Below, piece by piece: positions 46,381-54,750 of a DNA stretch of 56,138 nt. The stretch covers positions 1-56,138 of the forward strand of contig JBDNHK010000082.1 in NCBI GenBank assembly GCA_041688815.1, given 5' to 3'. Each line of letters begins with the position of its first letter. Position 1 is the stretch's first letter. Below the pieces are notes generated by a model. It was not told the origin of the DNA. It did no database searches and worked only from the letters and a program-made list of their open reading frames with translations. Made by a program: the position numbers and the translations under genes. Source of the stretch: Rhabdothermincola_A sp041688815 (GTDB taxonomy: Bacteria > Actinomycetota > Acidimicrobiia > Acidimicrobiales > Acidimicrobilacustridaceae).

Positions 46381-47018
46381 TCGGGCGCCGATCTCGCCGC
46401 CACGTCGAGGAGCCGGTAGCCGGCGCGGGAGGCGAGTCGCGTGGTCACCCACCCCTGCTCGCCCAGCCATGTGGCCAACGAATCGGCGCCGAGGTGTCGT
46501 TGCACGACGAGCACGGCTCGGCCTTCAGGTGTCAGTCGGTCGAGCCAGGTGGTGAGCAGCGCGTGCAGCGCCGGCTTCCCGATGCGAATGGGCGGGTTCG
46601 ACCACACGAGGTCGAACCGGGGCAGCGTCGTGCCGGAATCCACTGGGGTGCCGGAGTCGTCGACCACGACGGCGTGCACTCCGGCGGCGTCGTGGGCCGC
46701 GGCGTTCTCGGCGCAGAGAGCGACGGCGCGCTCGTTGACGTCGACCGCCCACACCCGGGCGTCCGGTGCCCGCCGCGCCATGACCACGGCCAGCGGGCCG
46801 TAGCCACAGCCGAGGTCGAGGAGGTCGACCGCTCCCGGCGGCGGTGGCGGCGCTTCCTGGAGCAGCAGTCGGGTGCCGGGGTCGACACGGTCACCGGAGA
46901 ACACGCCGGTGTCGGTGACCAGGCTCATGGTGACATCGGGGAGGGCCAGAGCGACTGTGCGACGCTTCGAGGGGACCTGTGGCCGGGCGGCGAAGTATTG
47001 CGAGGGAGGTTCAGCCAC
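46377..47018 (-). CDS. RsmC-like class I SAM-dependent methyltransferase
   Basis: 213 residues. SAM motif LLDLGCGYGPLAVVMA and the catalytic motif NPP in LVWSNPPIRIGKPALH are those of the MTS/RsmC group that methylates guanine N2 in rRNA. Only one domain is present, unlike E. coli RsmC. GTG 47018 is preferred because the longer frame (to 47207) would run through the divergent def gene. It leads the minus-strand operon. A candidate -10 box lies 7 nt upstream. Confidence 0.85.
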   Translation of the reverse strand: MAEPPSQYFAARPQVPSKRRTVALALPDVTMSLVTDTGVFSGDRVDPGTRLLLQEAPPPPPGAVDLLDLGCGYGPLAVVMARRAPDARVWAVDVNERAVALCAENAAAHDAAGVHAVVVDDSGTPVDSGTTLPRFDLVWSNPPIRIGKPALHALLTTWLDRLTPEGRAVLVVQRHLGADSLATWLGEQGWVTTRLASRAGYRLLDVAARSAPE

Positions 47019-47024
47019 CCTCCG

Positions 47025-47030
47025 ACGGTA
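47025..47030 (-). promoter_or_regulatory. candidate -10 box for the methyltransferase operon (leaderless)
   Basis: On the minus strand TACCGT ends 7 nt before GTG 47018. GGAGG touches the start codon, too close to act as a ribosome site. It faces the def promoter across a 61 bp divergent gap. Confidence 0.35.
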
Positions 47031-47066
47031 CTGCCCGCAAGGCCGTGACCGAGGGGACAGGCCCGA

Positions 47067-47072
47067 TAGCCT
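47067..47072 (+). promoter_or_regulatory. candidate -10 box for def (leaderless)
   Basis: TAGCCT ends 8 nt before GTG 47080; no ribosome site lies between them. Confidence 0.42.
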
Positions 47073-47079
47073 CAGTGGC

Positions 47080-47622
47080 GTGACGACGCACGACATCCGC
47101 ATCATCGGTGACCCCGTGCTCACCCAGCGCGCCTCCGACGTCACCAAGGTCGACGGCCGGTTCGTGAAGCTGGTCGACGAGATGTTCGACACGATGTACG
47201 ACGCCACTGGCGCCGGCCTGGCCGCACCGCAGGTCGGCCTCCAGCAGCGGTTCTTCGTCTACGACTGGGACGACAACCCCGGGGTGATCATCAACCCGGT
47301 GATCGTCGAGTCGCGCGGGGAGGTCGAGATCACCGAGGGTTGCCTGTCGGTTCCCGGCCTGCGATGGGAGATCGTGCGTCCCGCCGAGATCCTGGTGAAC
47401 GGCTATGACCTCGACGGTCACGAACTGGTCCTCGAGCTCGACGACTACGGCGCCCGGGTGTTCCAGCACGAGCTCGACCACCTCGACGGGGTGCTGCTCG
47501 TCGAGCACCTCACCGACGAGCAGAGGGCTGAAGCCAAGAAGGCGCTGCGCGAGCTGCGCCAACGCGGCGTGACGCATCTGCCCGAGCCGGACGTCGCCGT
47601 CGGTTCGCTCCGCCTGCGCTGA
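47080..47622 (+). CDS. def: peptide deformylase
   Basis: 180 residues. Removes the formyl group from new proteins. The three motifs are complete: GAGLAAPQVG (44-53), EGCLS (86-90, C88 metal ligand) and QHELDH (129-134, H130 and H134 ligands, E131 catalytic). GTG 47080 is chosen since VTTHDIRIIGDPVL is the usual beginning; the longer frame would overlap the divergent gene. 4 nt before fmt, its functional partner. Confidence 0.96.
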   Translation: MTTHDIRIIGDPVLTQRASDVTKVDGRFVKLVDEMFDTMYDATGAGLAAPQVGLQQRFFVYDWDDNPGVIINPVIVESRGEVEITEGCLSVPGLRWEIVRPAEILVNGYDLDGHELVLELDDYGARVFQHELDHLDGVLLVEHLTDEQRAEAKKALRELRQRGVTHLPEPDVAVGSLRLR

Positions 47623-47626
47623 CCTG

Positions 47627-48595
47627 GTGACCGACCCCGATCCGCAGCCGCTGGCGGTTGCCCCCGACCGGCCGGGCCGGCTCGTCTACCTGGGCACCCC
47701 CGACGTGGCCGTCCCGCCGCTGGGAGCGCTGCATGCCGCTGGCCTCGACATCGCCCTCGTCGTCACCCGGCCCGACAAGCGCCGCGGCCGGGGTGCCGCG
47801 CTACTCCCGAGCCCGGTCAAGGTCGCGGCGGCGGAGCTCGGCATCGAGGTCGACCACGACCTGGAGCGGGTCGCGACGGTGGGGGCCGATCTGGCCGTCG
47901 TCGTCGCCTACGGCCGCATCATCCCCCGGTCGGTCCTCGAGCAGATCGCCATGGTGAACCTCCACTTCTCGTTGCTGCCGCGTTGGCGGGGGGCGGCCCC
48001 GGTCGAGCGGGCTCTCCTGGCCGGCGACACCCACACCGGTGTGTGCCTCATGGAGGTGGCCGAGGGCCTCGACACGGGCGGCATCTATGGGCAGGTCGAG
48101 ACCGAGATCGCCGCCGACGACACGTTGCTCTCGCTACGAGGTCGGCTCGTGGTGATGGGCTGCGACCTGTTGGTGAGCCGGCTCACCACATCGCTCGGCC
48201 GGCCCACACCCCAGGGCGGCGAGATCACCCATGCCGACAAGATCGACGCGTCGGAGTACGAGATCGACTGGACCCGTCCGGCGGTCGAACTCGACCGTCT
48301 GGTCCGCCTCGGAGGAGCCCGGACCTCGTGGCGGGGGAAGCGGCTGAAGATCTGGTCGGCGAGACCGGTGGATGAGCAGGACCTTGCCCTGCGTTCTCAC
48401 GGGGGCACGGTCTATCCCCCGGCCGGGAGCGTCACGGCCGCTCCCGGCGGCGTCGACGGCCCGGGACTGCTCGTGCAGGCGGGGAACGGGAGAGTCGAGC
48501 TCGTCGAGGTGCAGCCTGAAGGGCGGGCTCGCCAATTCATCAAGGACTGGTGCAACGGCGCCCGGCCGGTCGTGGGCGATCGGTTCGGCGCGTGA
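47627..48595 (+). CDS. fmt: methionyl-tRNA formyltransferase
   Basis: 322 residues. Formylates initiator Met-tRNA. LVYLGTPDVAVPPL at the N-terminus; catalytic loop NLHFSLLPRWRGAAPVERAL with Asn, His and Ser; ITHADKIDASEYEIDW leads to the C-terminal OB-like domain. GTG start. GTGA overlap with rsmB, giving the classic def-fmt-rsmB operon. Confidence 0.96.
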   Translation: MTDPDPQPLAVAPDRPGRLVYLGTPDVAVPPLGALHAAGLDIALVVTRPDKRRGRGAALLPSPVKVAAAELGIEVDHDLERVATVGADLAVVVAYGRIIPRSVLEQIAMVNLHFSLLPRWRGAAPVERALLAGDTHTGVCLMEVAEGLDTGGIYGQVETEIAADDTLLSLRGRLVVMGCDLLVSRLTTSLGRPTPQGGEITHADKIDASEYEIDWTRPAVELDRLVRLGGARTSWRGKRLKIWSARPVDEQDLALRSHGGTVYPPAGSVTAAPGGVDGPGLLVQAGNGRVELVEVQPEGRARQFIKDWCNGARPVVGDRFGA

Positions 48596-49830
48596 GCGCC
48601 AGCGGCGGACGTCGAGGTCGCCCACCGGGGCGAGGCACCACCTCCTCGAGGCCCAACGGTGGGTCCGAGCGGTCGAGAGGGGCGGGGCCGTTGGCGCCGG
48701 GTATCGAGGCCCGCCGGGTGGCCGCCGTTGCCCTCGAACGCATCGCCGACGGTGGGGCCTACGCCAACCTGACCCTCCCCGCGTTGCTCGAACGCAGCAC
48801 GCTCGACAGCCGTGATCGAGGATTCGTCACCGAGCTCGTCTACGGCACCACCCGGATGCGTCGAGCCTGCGACTGGCTCGTCGACCGCTTCCTCCCCGAC
48901 CCCGAACGCATCGACCCCACCGCTCGGGCCTGGCTCCGCCTGGGGGCGTTCCAGTTGGCCTTCCTCGCCACGCCGCCCCACGCCGCGGTCGGTGCCACCG
49001 TCGAGGCTGCCCCGGGAAAGCTGAAGGGCCTGCTGAACGCCGTGCTGCGCAAGGTGTCGACCGGCCTGCCCGTGACCTGGCCCGACGAGGTCACTCACCT
49101 CAGCGTGCCCGACTGGATCCTTCGCCGGCTCACCGACGATCTCGGCCAGGAAGCCGCCGCCGCCGCCCTCGCGGCCATGAACGAGGCGACCGGGGTCACC
49201 ACCCGGGCCGACGGCTACGTCCAGGACCAGGCCTCCCAGTGGGTGGCCGAGGCCGTGGGCGCGCGGTCCGGCGACCTGGTTCTCGACCTGTGTGCCGCCC
49301 CCGGTGGCAAAGCCACCGCGCTGGCCTCCACCGGGGCGCGGGTCGTGGCCGCCGACGTCCGTCCGGGACGGATGGGTCTGATCACCGCCAACGCCGCTCG
49401 GCTCGGCCTCGACGATGGCCGGCTCGTGGCGCTGGCCGCTGACGGCATCCGGGCGCCGTTCCGGTCCGGGGCCTTCGACAAGGTCCTGCTCGACGCCCCC
49501 TGCTCGGGCCTCGGTGCGCTGCGTCGCCGCCCCGACGCCCGCTGGCGCATCACCGAGGACGATGTCGTCAACCTGGCCGCTCTGCAACGGGCGTTGGTCG
49601 ACGCGGCCGTGGGTCTGCTGCGCCCGGGGGGTGAGCTCACCTACAGCGTGTGCACGTTGCTTCGAACCGAATCGGAGGCGATCGACGCCCACATCGCCTC
49701 GGCCCACCCCGACCTCGATGCCCTCCCTGCCCCCGGGGGCCCGTGGGTCCCCCTGGGCCGCGGGGCGCTCCTTCTTCCCCAGTCCGCCGGCACCGACGGC
49801 ATGTACCTGCTGCGCCTCCGCCGGCGCTGA
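48592..49830 (+). CDS. rsmB: 16S rRNA (cytosine-C5)-methyltransferase RsmB
   Basis: 412 residues. N-terminal NusB-like RNA-binding domain (EARRVAAVALERIADGGAYA) and a C-terminal m5C methyltransferase domain: SAM motif CAAPGGKAT, motif IV DAPCSGLGALRRRPDARW and motif VI YSVCTL. In family terms the catalytic cysteine is in TC/VC and the PCSG cysteine aids release. A 40-residue low-complexity Gly/Arg/Pro N-terminus precedes the core. GTG start overlapping fmt. Confidence 0.93.
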   Translation: MSASGGRRGRPPGRGTTSSRPNGGSERSRGAGPLAPGIEARRVAAVALERIADGGAYANLTLPALLERSTLDSRDRGFVTELVYGTTRMRRACDWLVDRFLPDPERIDPTARAWLRLGAFQLAFLATPPHAAVGATVEAAPGKLKGLLNAVLRKVSTGLPVTWPDEVTHLSVPDWILRRLTDDLGQEAAAAALAAMNEATGVTTRADGYVQDQASQWVAEAVGARSGDLVLDLCAAPGGKATALASTGARVVAADVRPGRMGLITANAARLGLDDGRLVALAADGIRAPFRSGAFDKVLLDAPCSGLGALRRRPDARWRITEDDVVNLAALQRALVDAAVGLLRPGGELTYSVCTLLRTESEAIDAHIASAHPDLDALPAPGGPWVPLGRGALLLPQSAGTDGMYLLRLRRR

Positions 49831-49870
49831 TCCGGACGACGCCGTCGGGCCGGCGGCGTGGGTGTTCGGG

Positions 49871-49876
49871 CAGACT
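49871..49876 (+). promoter_or_regulatory. weak candidate -10 box for the Mog/MoaB gene
   Basis: CAGACT ends 7 nt before ATG 49883. It lacks the first T of TANNNT, so it is a weaker member of the set. Confidence 0.2.
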
Positions 49877-49882
49877 GCACCG

Positions 49883-50374
49883 ATGACCGAGCACCCGGCC
49901 ACCACCACCCCCACCACCGGACTGCGAGCCAAGGTCCTCACCGTGTCCGACGGTGTGGCCGGGGGCACGCGTGACGACCGATCGGGCCGAGCTCTCGTCG
50001 ACCGGCTGGGCCGCGAGGGCTTCGAGGTGGCCGAGCACCGGGTGGTGAACGATGGTCGCCAGGAGGTGGGAGAGGCGATCGTCGAGATGGCCGAGGGCTT
50101 CTCGGGGGTGCTGGTGACGACCGGTGGAACGGGTTTCGGGCCCCGGGACCTCACCCCCGAGGGCACCAGGGTGGTCCTCGATCGCGAGGCCCCGGGCCTG
50201 GCCGAGGCCATGCGTCTGGTGAACCCCCTCGGGCGTCTGTCCCGCGGCGTGGCCGGCACGCGGGGTCAGACCGTGGTGCTCAACACCCCCGGTTCCACCA
50301 ACGGCGCCGTGGAGTGCCTCGAGGCCGTGCTCGATGTCGTGCCCCATGCGATTCGGCTCCTGGCCGGCGACTGA
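49883..50374 (+). CDS. MogA/MoaB-family molybdopterin biosynthesis protein
   Basis: 163 residues. The family adenylylates molybdopterin before molybdenum insertion. LTVSDGVAGGTRDDRSGRAL and TTGGTGFGPRDLTPEGTRV are the family signatures; LNTPGSTNGAVECLEAVLD is the C-terminal motif. ATG 49883 starts a short Thr/Pro-rich lead. Whether it acts as Mog or MoaB cannot be told. It lies alone between rsmB and ribD; no other molybdopterin genes are in view. Confidence 0.9.
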   Translation: MTEHPATTTPTTGLRAKVLTVSDGVAGGTRDDRSGRALVDRLGREGFEVAEHRVVNDGRQEVGEAIVEMAEGFSGVLVTTGGTGFGPRDLTPEGTRVVLDREAPGLAEAMRLVNPLGRLSRGVAGTRGQTVVLNTPGSTNGAVECLEAVLDVVPHAIRLLAGD

Positions 50375-50476
50375 GGCGCTGGTACCCCGGCGGTCGACCT
50401 GCCCTCAGGGGCCGCCGGGCGGGTCGATTCGCGGTCGATCCTGGTACGGTCATATGCCGTCGCGACCACCCCGGTC

Positions 50477-51526
50477 GTGGCCTCACCGCAAGCCCGACGA
50501 GCGACCGTGACCGCAACCGCCGAGAAGGACGAGGCCCGCATGGCCCGAGCCGTGGCGGCCGCGGCCCTGGTCCGGCGGAGGGTGGCGCCCCGCCCTTGGG
50601 TGGGCGCGGTGATCGTTCCCGCCGACGACGGATCGCCTCCGGGCTTCGTCGGCGCCACCGAGGGTCGGGTGGGGCCTCACGCCGAGGTCGTGGCCCTGAC
50701 CGCGGCCGGGGCCCGGGCCCGGGGCGCCACGCTCTACGTCACCCTCGAACCGTGCTCGCACCACGGGTCCACCCCGCCGTGTGCCGACGCGGTGATCGAC
50801 GCCGGGGTGGCCCGGGTCGTGGTGGCGGTGAGCGACCCCGATCCGAGGGTCTCGGGCCAGGGGCTCGAGCGCCTTCGCTGCGCCGGGGTGCAGGTCGAGC
50901 TCGGGGTCGGTGCGGCTGCGGTCGAGGAGCAGCTCGCCCCCTATCTCCATCATCGCCGCACCGGGCGCCCGTGGGTGGTGCTCAAGCTCGCCGGTACCGC
51001 CGATGGTCGCACGGCGGCCCCCGACGGCACCTCCCAGTGGATCACCCGAACCGACGCCCGCCTCGACGCCCATCGCCTCCGGGCCGACAGCGACGCCATC
51101 CTGGTCGGGGCGGGCACGGTGCGAGCCGATGATCCGGCGCTCACCGTGCGCCTGCCGGCCGGCGAGCGGCACCCCGACGACACCGAGCCATTGAGAGTGG
51201 TGCTGGGGATCGCACCCCCGCAAGCTTCCGTGCACCCCTGCGTCGAGCTGGCGGGCCGGCTCACGGACGTGCTCGATGACCTCGGAACCCGAGGCGTGCT
51301 CCAGCTGATGGTCGAAGGCGGAGCCCGGGTCGCCCACGCCTTCCACGCCGCCGGCCTGGTCGACCGGTACGTGATCTATGTGGCGCCGATGCTGATGGGC
51401 GGAGACGACGGTCCGGCGCTGTTCGCCGGTTCCGGGGCGGCCACGCTCACCGACGCGTGGCGAGGTCGGTTTGTGGACGTGCGTCGGCTGGGCGACGATC
51501 TGCGCTTCGATCTGAAGGGACCCTGA
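50477..51526 (+). CDS. ribD: bifunctional diaminohydroxyphosphoribosylaminopyrimidine deaminase / reductase
   Basis: 349 residues. Second and third steps of riboflavin synthesis. The N-terminal deaminase has the zinc site HAEVVAL (His, catalytic Glu) and EPCSHHGSTPPCADAV (two Cys). The C-terminal reductase begins PWVVLKLAGTADGRTA and includes VGAGTVRADDPALTVR and VEGGARVAHAF. The start is uncertain: GTG 50477 has no ribosome site, while GTG 50507 makes a GTGA overlap with an 18-codon upstream ORF (50454-50510). No FMN riboswitch is seen in the 102 bp upstream gap. Confidence 0.92.
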   Translation: MASPQARRATVTATAEKDEARMARAVAAAALVRRRVAPRPWVGAVIVPADDGSPPGFVGATEGRVGPHAEVVALTAAGARARGATLYVTLEPCSHHGSTPPCADAVIDAGVARVVVAVSDPDPRVSGQGLERLRCAGVQVELGVGAAAVEEQLAPYLHHRRTGRPWVVLKLAGTADGRTAAPDGTSQWITRTDARLDAHRLRADSDAILVGAGTVRADDPALTVRLPAGERHPDDTEPLRVVLGIAPPQASVHPCVELAGRLTDVLDDLGTRGVLQLMVEGGARVAHAFHAAGLVDRYVIYVAPMLMGGDDGPALFAGSGAATLTDAWRGRFVDVRRLGDDLRFDLKGP

Positions 51527-51529
51527 CCC

Positions 51530-52153
51530 ATGTTCACCGGCATCATCGAAGAGCTCGGGTCCGTCGTGCGTCGTGACGGTGCCCGTCTGCGCATCGCCGC
51601 GAGCCAGGTCCTCGAGGGTGCCGCCCTCGGCGACTCCACCGCGGTCAACGGTTGCTGTCTCACCGTGGTCGCCTTCGATGCCGGCGAAGGCTGGTGGGAG
51701 GCCGACGTCAGCGACGAGACCTACCTGCGCACCAACCTCGGAGCGCTCGAGTCCGGCGATGCGGTGAACCTCGAACGCCCGGTCCGCCTCCAGGACCGGC
51801 TCGGCGGTCACCTGGTCCAGGGGCACGTCGACGGTGTCGGCGAGGTCGTCCGCCCCGTGCCCGATCTTCAGGTGCGGATACCCACCGAACTGCTGCGCTA
51901 CGTCGTCGAGAAGGGCTCGATCACCGTCGACGGCATCTCGTTGACCGTCGTGAAGCCGCTGCCCGACGGCTTCACGGTCGCGGTGATTCCGCACACGGCC
52001 GCGGTCACCACCCTGGGCACCAAGGATGTCGGCGCCCCGGTCAATCTCGAGGTCGACGTGATCGCCAAGTACACCGAGCGCCTCCTCGAGGGCCAGCTCG
52101 CCGCCGTGGCCAATACGGCACCCTCACCGAAACAGGCCGAGGAGGCCCGATGA
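51530..52153 (+). CDS. ribE: riboflavin synthase alpha chain
   Basis: 207 residues. Dismutates two lumazines into riboflavin. MFTGIIEELGSV start, NGCCLTVV and the first-barrel GGHLVQGHVDG, then GSITVDGISLTVV in the second barrel: two internally repeated lumazine-binding domains. ATG 51530, 3 nt after ribD. ATGA overlap with ribBA. Confidence 0.96.
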   Translation: MFTGIIEELGSVVRRDGARLRIAASQVLEGAALGDSTAVNGCCLTVVAFDAGEGWWEADVSDETYLRTNLGALESGDAVNLERPVRLQDRLGGHLVQGHVDGVGEVVRPVPDLQVRIPTELLRYVVEKGSITVDGISLTVVKPLPDGFTVAVIPHTAAVTTLGTKDVGAPVNLEVDVIAKYTERLLEGQLAAVANTAPSPKQAEEAR

Positions 52154-53388
52154 ATCTCTCGTCACGCTCCGAGTGGGCCGAGCACTTCGCCACCATTCCC
52201 GATGCGGTGGCCGCGATCGGTCGCGGCGAGATCGTCATCGTGGTCGACGACGAGGATCGCGAGAACGAGGGCGACCTCATCATGGCCGCGGAATCGGCGA
52301 CGGCCGAGAGCATCGCCTTCTTCGTGCGCCACACCTCGGGGGTGATCTGCGCGCCGCTCACCGGTGAACGGCTCGACGAGCTCGACATCCCCCTCATGGT
52401 CCGCGACAACACCGAGTCGCAGCGCACGGCGTTCACCTACAGCGTCGACCTCCGCCACGGCACCTCCACCGGTATCTCCGCCGCCGACCGGGCGGCCACG
52501 ATCCAGGCTCTCATCGACCCCGCCAGCCGTCCTGGCGATCTGGCCCGCCCCGGCCACATCTTCCCCTTGCGCTACGCCGAAGGGGGAGTGTTGAAGCGGG
52601 CAGGCCACACCGAGGCCGCCGTCGACCTGGCCCGCATGGCCGGCCTCTACCCGTCGGGGGTGCTGTGCGAGATCGTGAACGACGACGGCACCATGGCCCG
52701 GGTCCCCGAGCTGGTGGCGTTCGGCCAGGAGCACGGACTGCTGCTCATCTCGATCGCCGAGCTGATCCGGTACCGGCGCCAGCACGAGAAGCTCGTCAAG
52801 CGCGTCTCCGAAGCCCGTATCCCCACCGACTGGGGTGACTTCACCTGCTATGTGTACGAGTCGCTGCTCGACGGTGAGCAGCATGTGGCGATGGTGAAGG
52901 GAGCCGTGCAGGGCGAGGACAACGTGCTCGTCCGCGTCCACTCGGAGTGCCTCACCGGTGACGTGTTCGGTTCGCTGCGCTGCGACTGCGGGATCCAGCT
53001 CGACCAGGCCATGAAGCGCATCTCCGAGGAGGGGCTCGGCGTGGTTGTGTACCTGCGTGGTCACGAGGGGCGCGGCATCGGGATCGGCCACAAGATCCGG
53101 GCCTACTCGCTCCAGGACGAGGGCGCCGACACCGTCGAGGCCAACCTCGCCCTCGGTCTGCCCATCGACAGCCGTGAGTACGGGATCGGCGCCCAGATCC
53201 TGGTGGACCTCGGCATCACCACCATGCGCTACATGACCAACAACCCGTCGAAGTACGGCGGCATCGAAGGCTTCGGCCTCGACATCGTCGAGCGGGTGCC
53301 GCTCGAGTCGATCCCCAACCCCGAGAACATCGACTACCTGCGCACCAAACGCGAGAAGATGGGTCACTTGCTCGAAGGTCTCGACTGA
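52150..53388 (+). CDS. ribBA: bifunctional DHBP synthase / GTP cyclohydrolase II
   Basis: 412 residues. The N-terminal RibB domain makes the 4-carbon unit from ribulose 5-phosphate: VVDDEDRENEGDLIMAAE, RRHG-like LRHGTSTGISA and RAGHTEAAVDLAR. The C-terminal RibA domain opens GTP: SECLTGDVFGSLRCDCG holds the three zinc cysteines, and YLRGHEGRGIGIGHKIRAY the catalytic region. ATG 52150 is chosen over longer in-frame starts because of the ATGA overlap with ribE. Confidence 0.97.
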   Translation: MNLSSRSEWAEHFATIPDAVAAIGRGEIVIVVDDEDRENEGDLIMAAESATAESIAFFVRHTSGVICAPLTGERLDELDIPLMVRDNTESQRTAFTYSVDLRHGTSTGISAADRAATIQALIDPASRPGDLARPGHIFPLRYAEGGVLKRAGHTEAAVDLARMAGLYPSGVLCEIVNDDGTMARVPELVAFGQEHGLLLISIAELIRYRRQHEKLVKRVSEARIPTDWGDFTCYVYESLLDGEQHVAMVKGAVQGEDNVLVRVHSECLTGDVFGSLRCDCGIQLDQAMKRISEEGLGVVVYLRGHEGRGIGIGHKIRAYSLQDEGADTVEANLALGLPIDSREYGIGAQILVDLGITTMRYMTNNPSKYGGIEGFGLDIVERVPLESIPNPENIDYLRTKREKMGHLLEGLD

Positions 53389-53876
53389 TGTCCGCCAACT
53401 TCCGTGCCGCCCACTCGGTCACCGGGGTCGTCGACGGGACCGGGGTCCGGGTCGGCCTGGTGTGTGGTCGGTTCAACGATCACGTCACCAGCCGTCTGTT
53501 GGCCGGCGCCGAGAACGCGTTGGCCGTGCACGGCGTGGCCGAGGGCGATGTCACCGTGGTCTGGGTGCCCGGCGCCTACGAGATCCCGTTGGCGGCCAAG
53601 GCCCTCCTCGAGGCCGACCGGGTCGACACCGTGGTGTGTCTCGGTGCGGTCATTCGGGGCGAGACCTCGCACTACGACTTCGTGGCGGGGGAGTGCGCCC
53701 GGGGCATCCAGGACGTGCAGCTCCAGACCGGGGCGCCGGTGGTGTTCGGGGTGCTCACCACCGAGAACCTCGAACAGGCACTGGCCCGCTCGTCCGACGA
53801 CGACAACAAGGGCGAGGAATCCGTGCGCACGGCCCTCGAGATGGTGAGCCTGCTGCGTGAACTCTCCCAGAAGTAG
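53388..53876 (+). CDS. ribH: 6,7-dimethyl-8-ribityllumazine synthase
   Basis: 162 residues. Joins the pyrimidine and four-carbon precursors. VCGRFNDHVTSRLLAGA, VPGAYEIPLAAKALL, LGAVIRGETSHYDFVA (catalytic His) and FGVLTTENLEQALAR are typical. TGATG overlap with ribBA; last gene of ribD-ribE-ribBA-ribH, which gives the whole route from GTP and Ru5P except the phosphatase. Confidence 0.97.
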   Translation: MSANFRAAHSVTGVVDGTGVRVGLVCGRFNDHVTSRLLAGAENALAVHGVAEGDVTVVWVPGAYEIPLAAKALLEADRVDTVVCLGAVIRGETSHYDFVAGECARGIQDVQLQTGAPVVFGVLTTENLEQALARSSDDDNKGEESVRTALEMVSLLRELSQK

Positions 53877-53887
53877 GCCATGCGCCC

Positions 53888-53907
53888 ACGCCCGGCGTCG
53901 CGGGCGT
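53888..53907. terminator. hairpin between convergent ribH and VIT1-family genes
   Basis: ACGCCCG, loop GCGTCG, CGGGCGT: a 7 bp stem filling the 30 bp between two converging genes and touching the stop codon of the transporter. No T-run. Likely bidirectional terminator by position. Confidence 0.5.
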
Positions 53908-54662
53908 CAGACGCTGGTGCCGATGAGCCGGCCGATGAGCATGGTCAGGCCCATGGCCAGCGCCCCACCGGCCACCACGCGAATGGTCGGTCGCGCCGGG
54001 TTGGCCCCCCCGGCCAACGCCCCGAGCACGCCGAGGATGGTGAGGGCCACCAGCGCGGCAACGATGACCACGGGGATACGCACTCCGGAGCCGGCGGTTG
54101 CGGCCGCGATCAGAGGGAGGGCAGCTCCAACGGAGAACGCCGCGGCCGACGAGAGCGCGGCCTGCATCGGTCGGGCCGGCATCTGCTCGCTGATCCCGAG
54201 CTCCTCGGTGAGGTGGGTGGCGAGCGCGTCGTGCCGGGTGAGCTCCTCGGCGACCTCGCGGGCCAGCGGGGGCGACAGTCCCTTGCGCCGGTAGATGGCG
54301 GTGAGCTCGGCCAGCTCACGATCGGGCACGTTCTCGAGCTCCCACTTCTCCTTGGCGATGTCGGCGCGTTCGGAGTCGCGTTGGCTGGACACCGAGACGT
54401 ACTCGCCGAGGGCCATCGAGAGTGCCCCGGCCACCAGGCCGGCCACGCCGGCGGTGAGCACCACCGAACGGGTGGCGTCGGCGGCGGCGACCCCGAGGAT
54501 CAGGGCGGCCGTGGACACGATCCCGTCGTTGGCACCGAGCACCGACGCCCGGAGCCAACCCATGCGGTGGCTGAAGTGGCGTTCGCCATGGCCCGGCGGA
54601 TGGGCGGCGGGCGAATTCTCGACGCCTGCGGCCGGCGGCGCCGGATCTCGGGAGGTGACCAT
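53907..54662 (-). CDS. VIT1/CCC1-family iron/manganese transporter
   Basis: 251 residues. After a Pro/His-rich N-terminus, GWLRASVLGANDGIVSTAALILG is the typical first membrane segment with its Asp; ALSMALGEYVSVSSQRDSE is the second, with conserved Met and Glu. A charged helical cytoplasmic metal-binding domain follows (residues about 90-165), then three C-terminal helices. Likely exports or sequesters Fe2+/Mn2+. ATG 54662 lies 7 nt after a TAGCAT box. Divergent from hisG. Confidence 0.9.
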   Translation of the reverse strand: MVTSRDPAPPAAGVENSPAAHPPGHGERHFSHRMGWLRASVLGANDGIVSTAALILGVAAADATRSVVLTAGVAGLVAGALSMALGEYVSVSSQRDSERADIAKEKWELENVPDRELAELTAIYRRKGLSPPLAREVAEELTRHDALATHLTEELGISEQMPARPMQAALSSAAAFSVGAALPLIAAATAGSGVRIPVVIVAALVALTILGVLGALAGGANPARPTIRVVAGGALAMGLTMLIGRLIGTSV

Positions 54663-54668
54663 GAATCC

Positions 54669-54674
54669 ATGCTA
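54669..54674 (-). promoter_or_regulatory. candidate -10 box for the VIT1-family gene (leaderless)
   Basis: On the minus strand TAGCAT ends 7 nt before ATG 54662. It faces the hisG promoter across an 88 bp gap. Confidence 0.4.
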
Positions 54675-54737
54675 CGGCCGGCCGGGCCCGGGTCGGTCAT
54701 CCAAGGGAACCCCGATCGGGGGTGGGTGAGCGAGCAC

Positions 54738-54743
54738 TAGCTT
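54738..54743 (+). promoter_or_regulatory. candidate -10 box for hisG (leaderless)
   Basis: TAGCTT ends 8 nt before ATG 54751, with no ribosome site between. The surrounding GCACTAG is shared with the mihF promoter (CGCACTAGGGT). Confidence 0.42.
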
Positions 54744-54750
54744 CATACCC

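Noticed and set aside
46381..46470. 30-residue N-terminal extension of the SPOUT methylase
   Set aside because: It would overlap the upstream methyltransferase by 90 nt; a GTGA overlap start at 46380 fits the operon style and the family length.
50375..50476. FMN riboswitch upstream of ribD
   Set aside because: The gap is the expected place, but I find none of the conserved RFN blocks (such as AGGGGCAGGGTGAAA).
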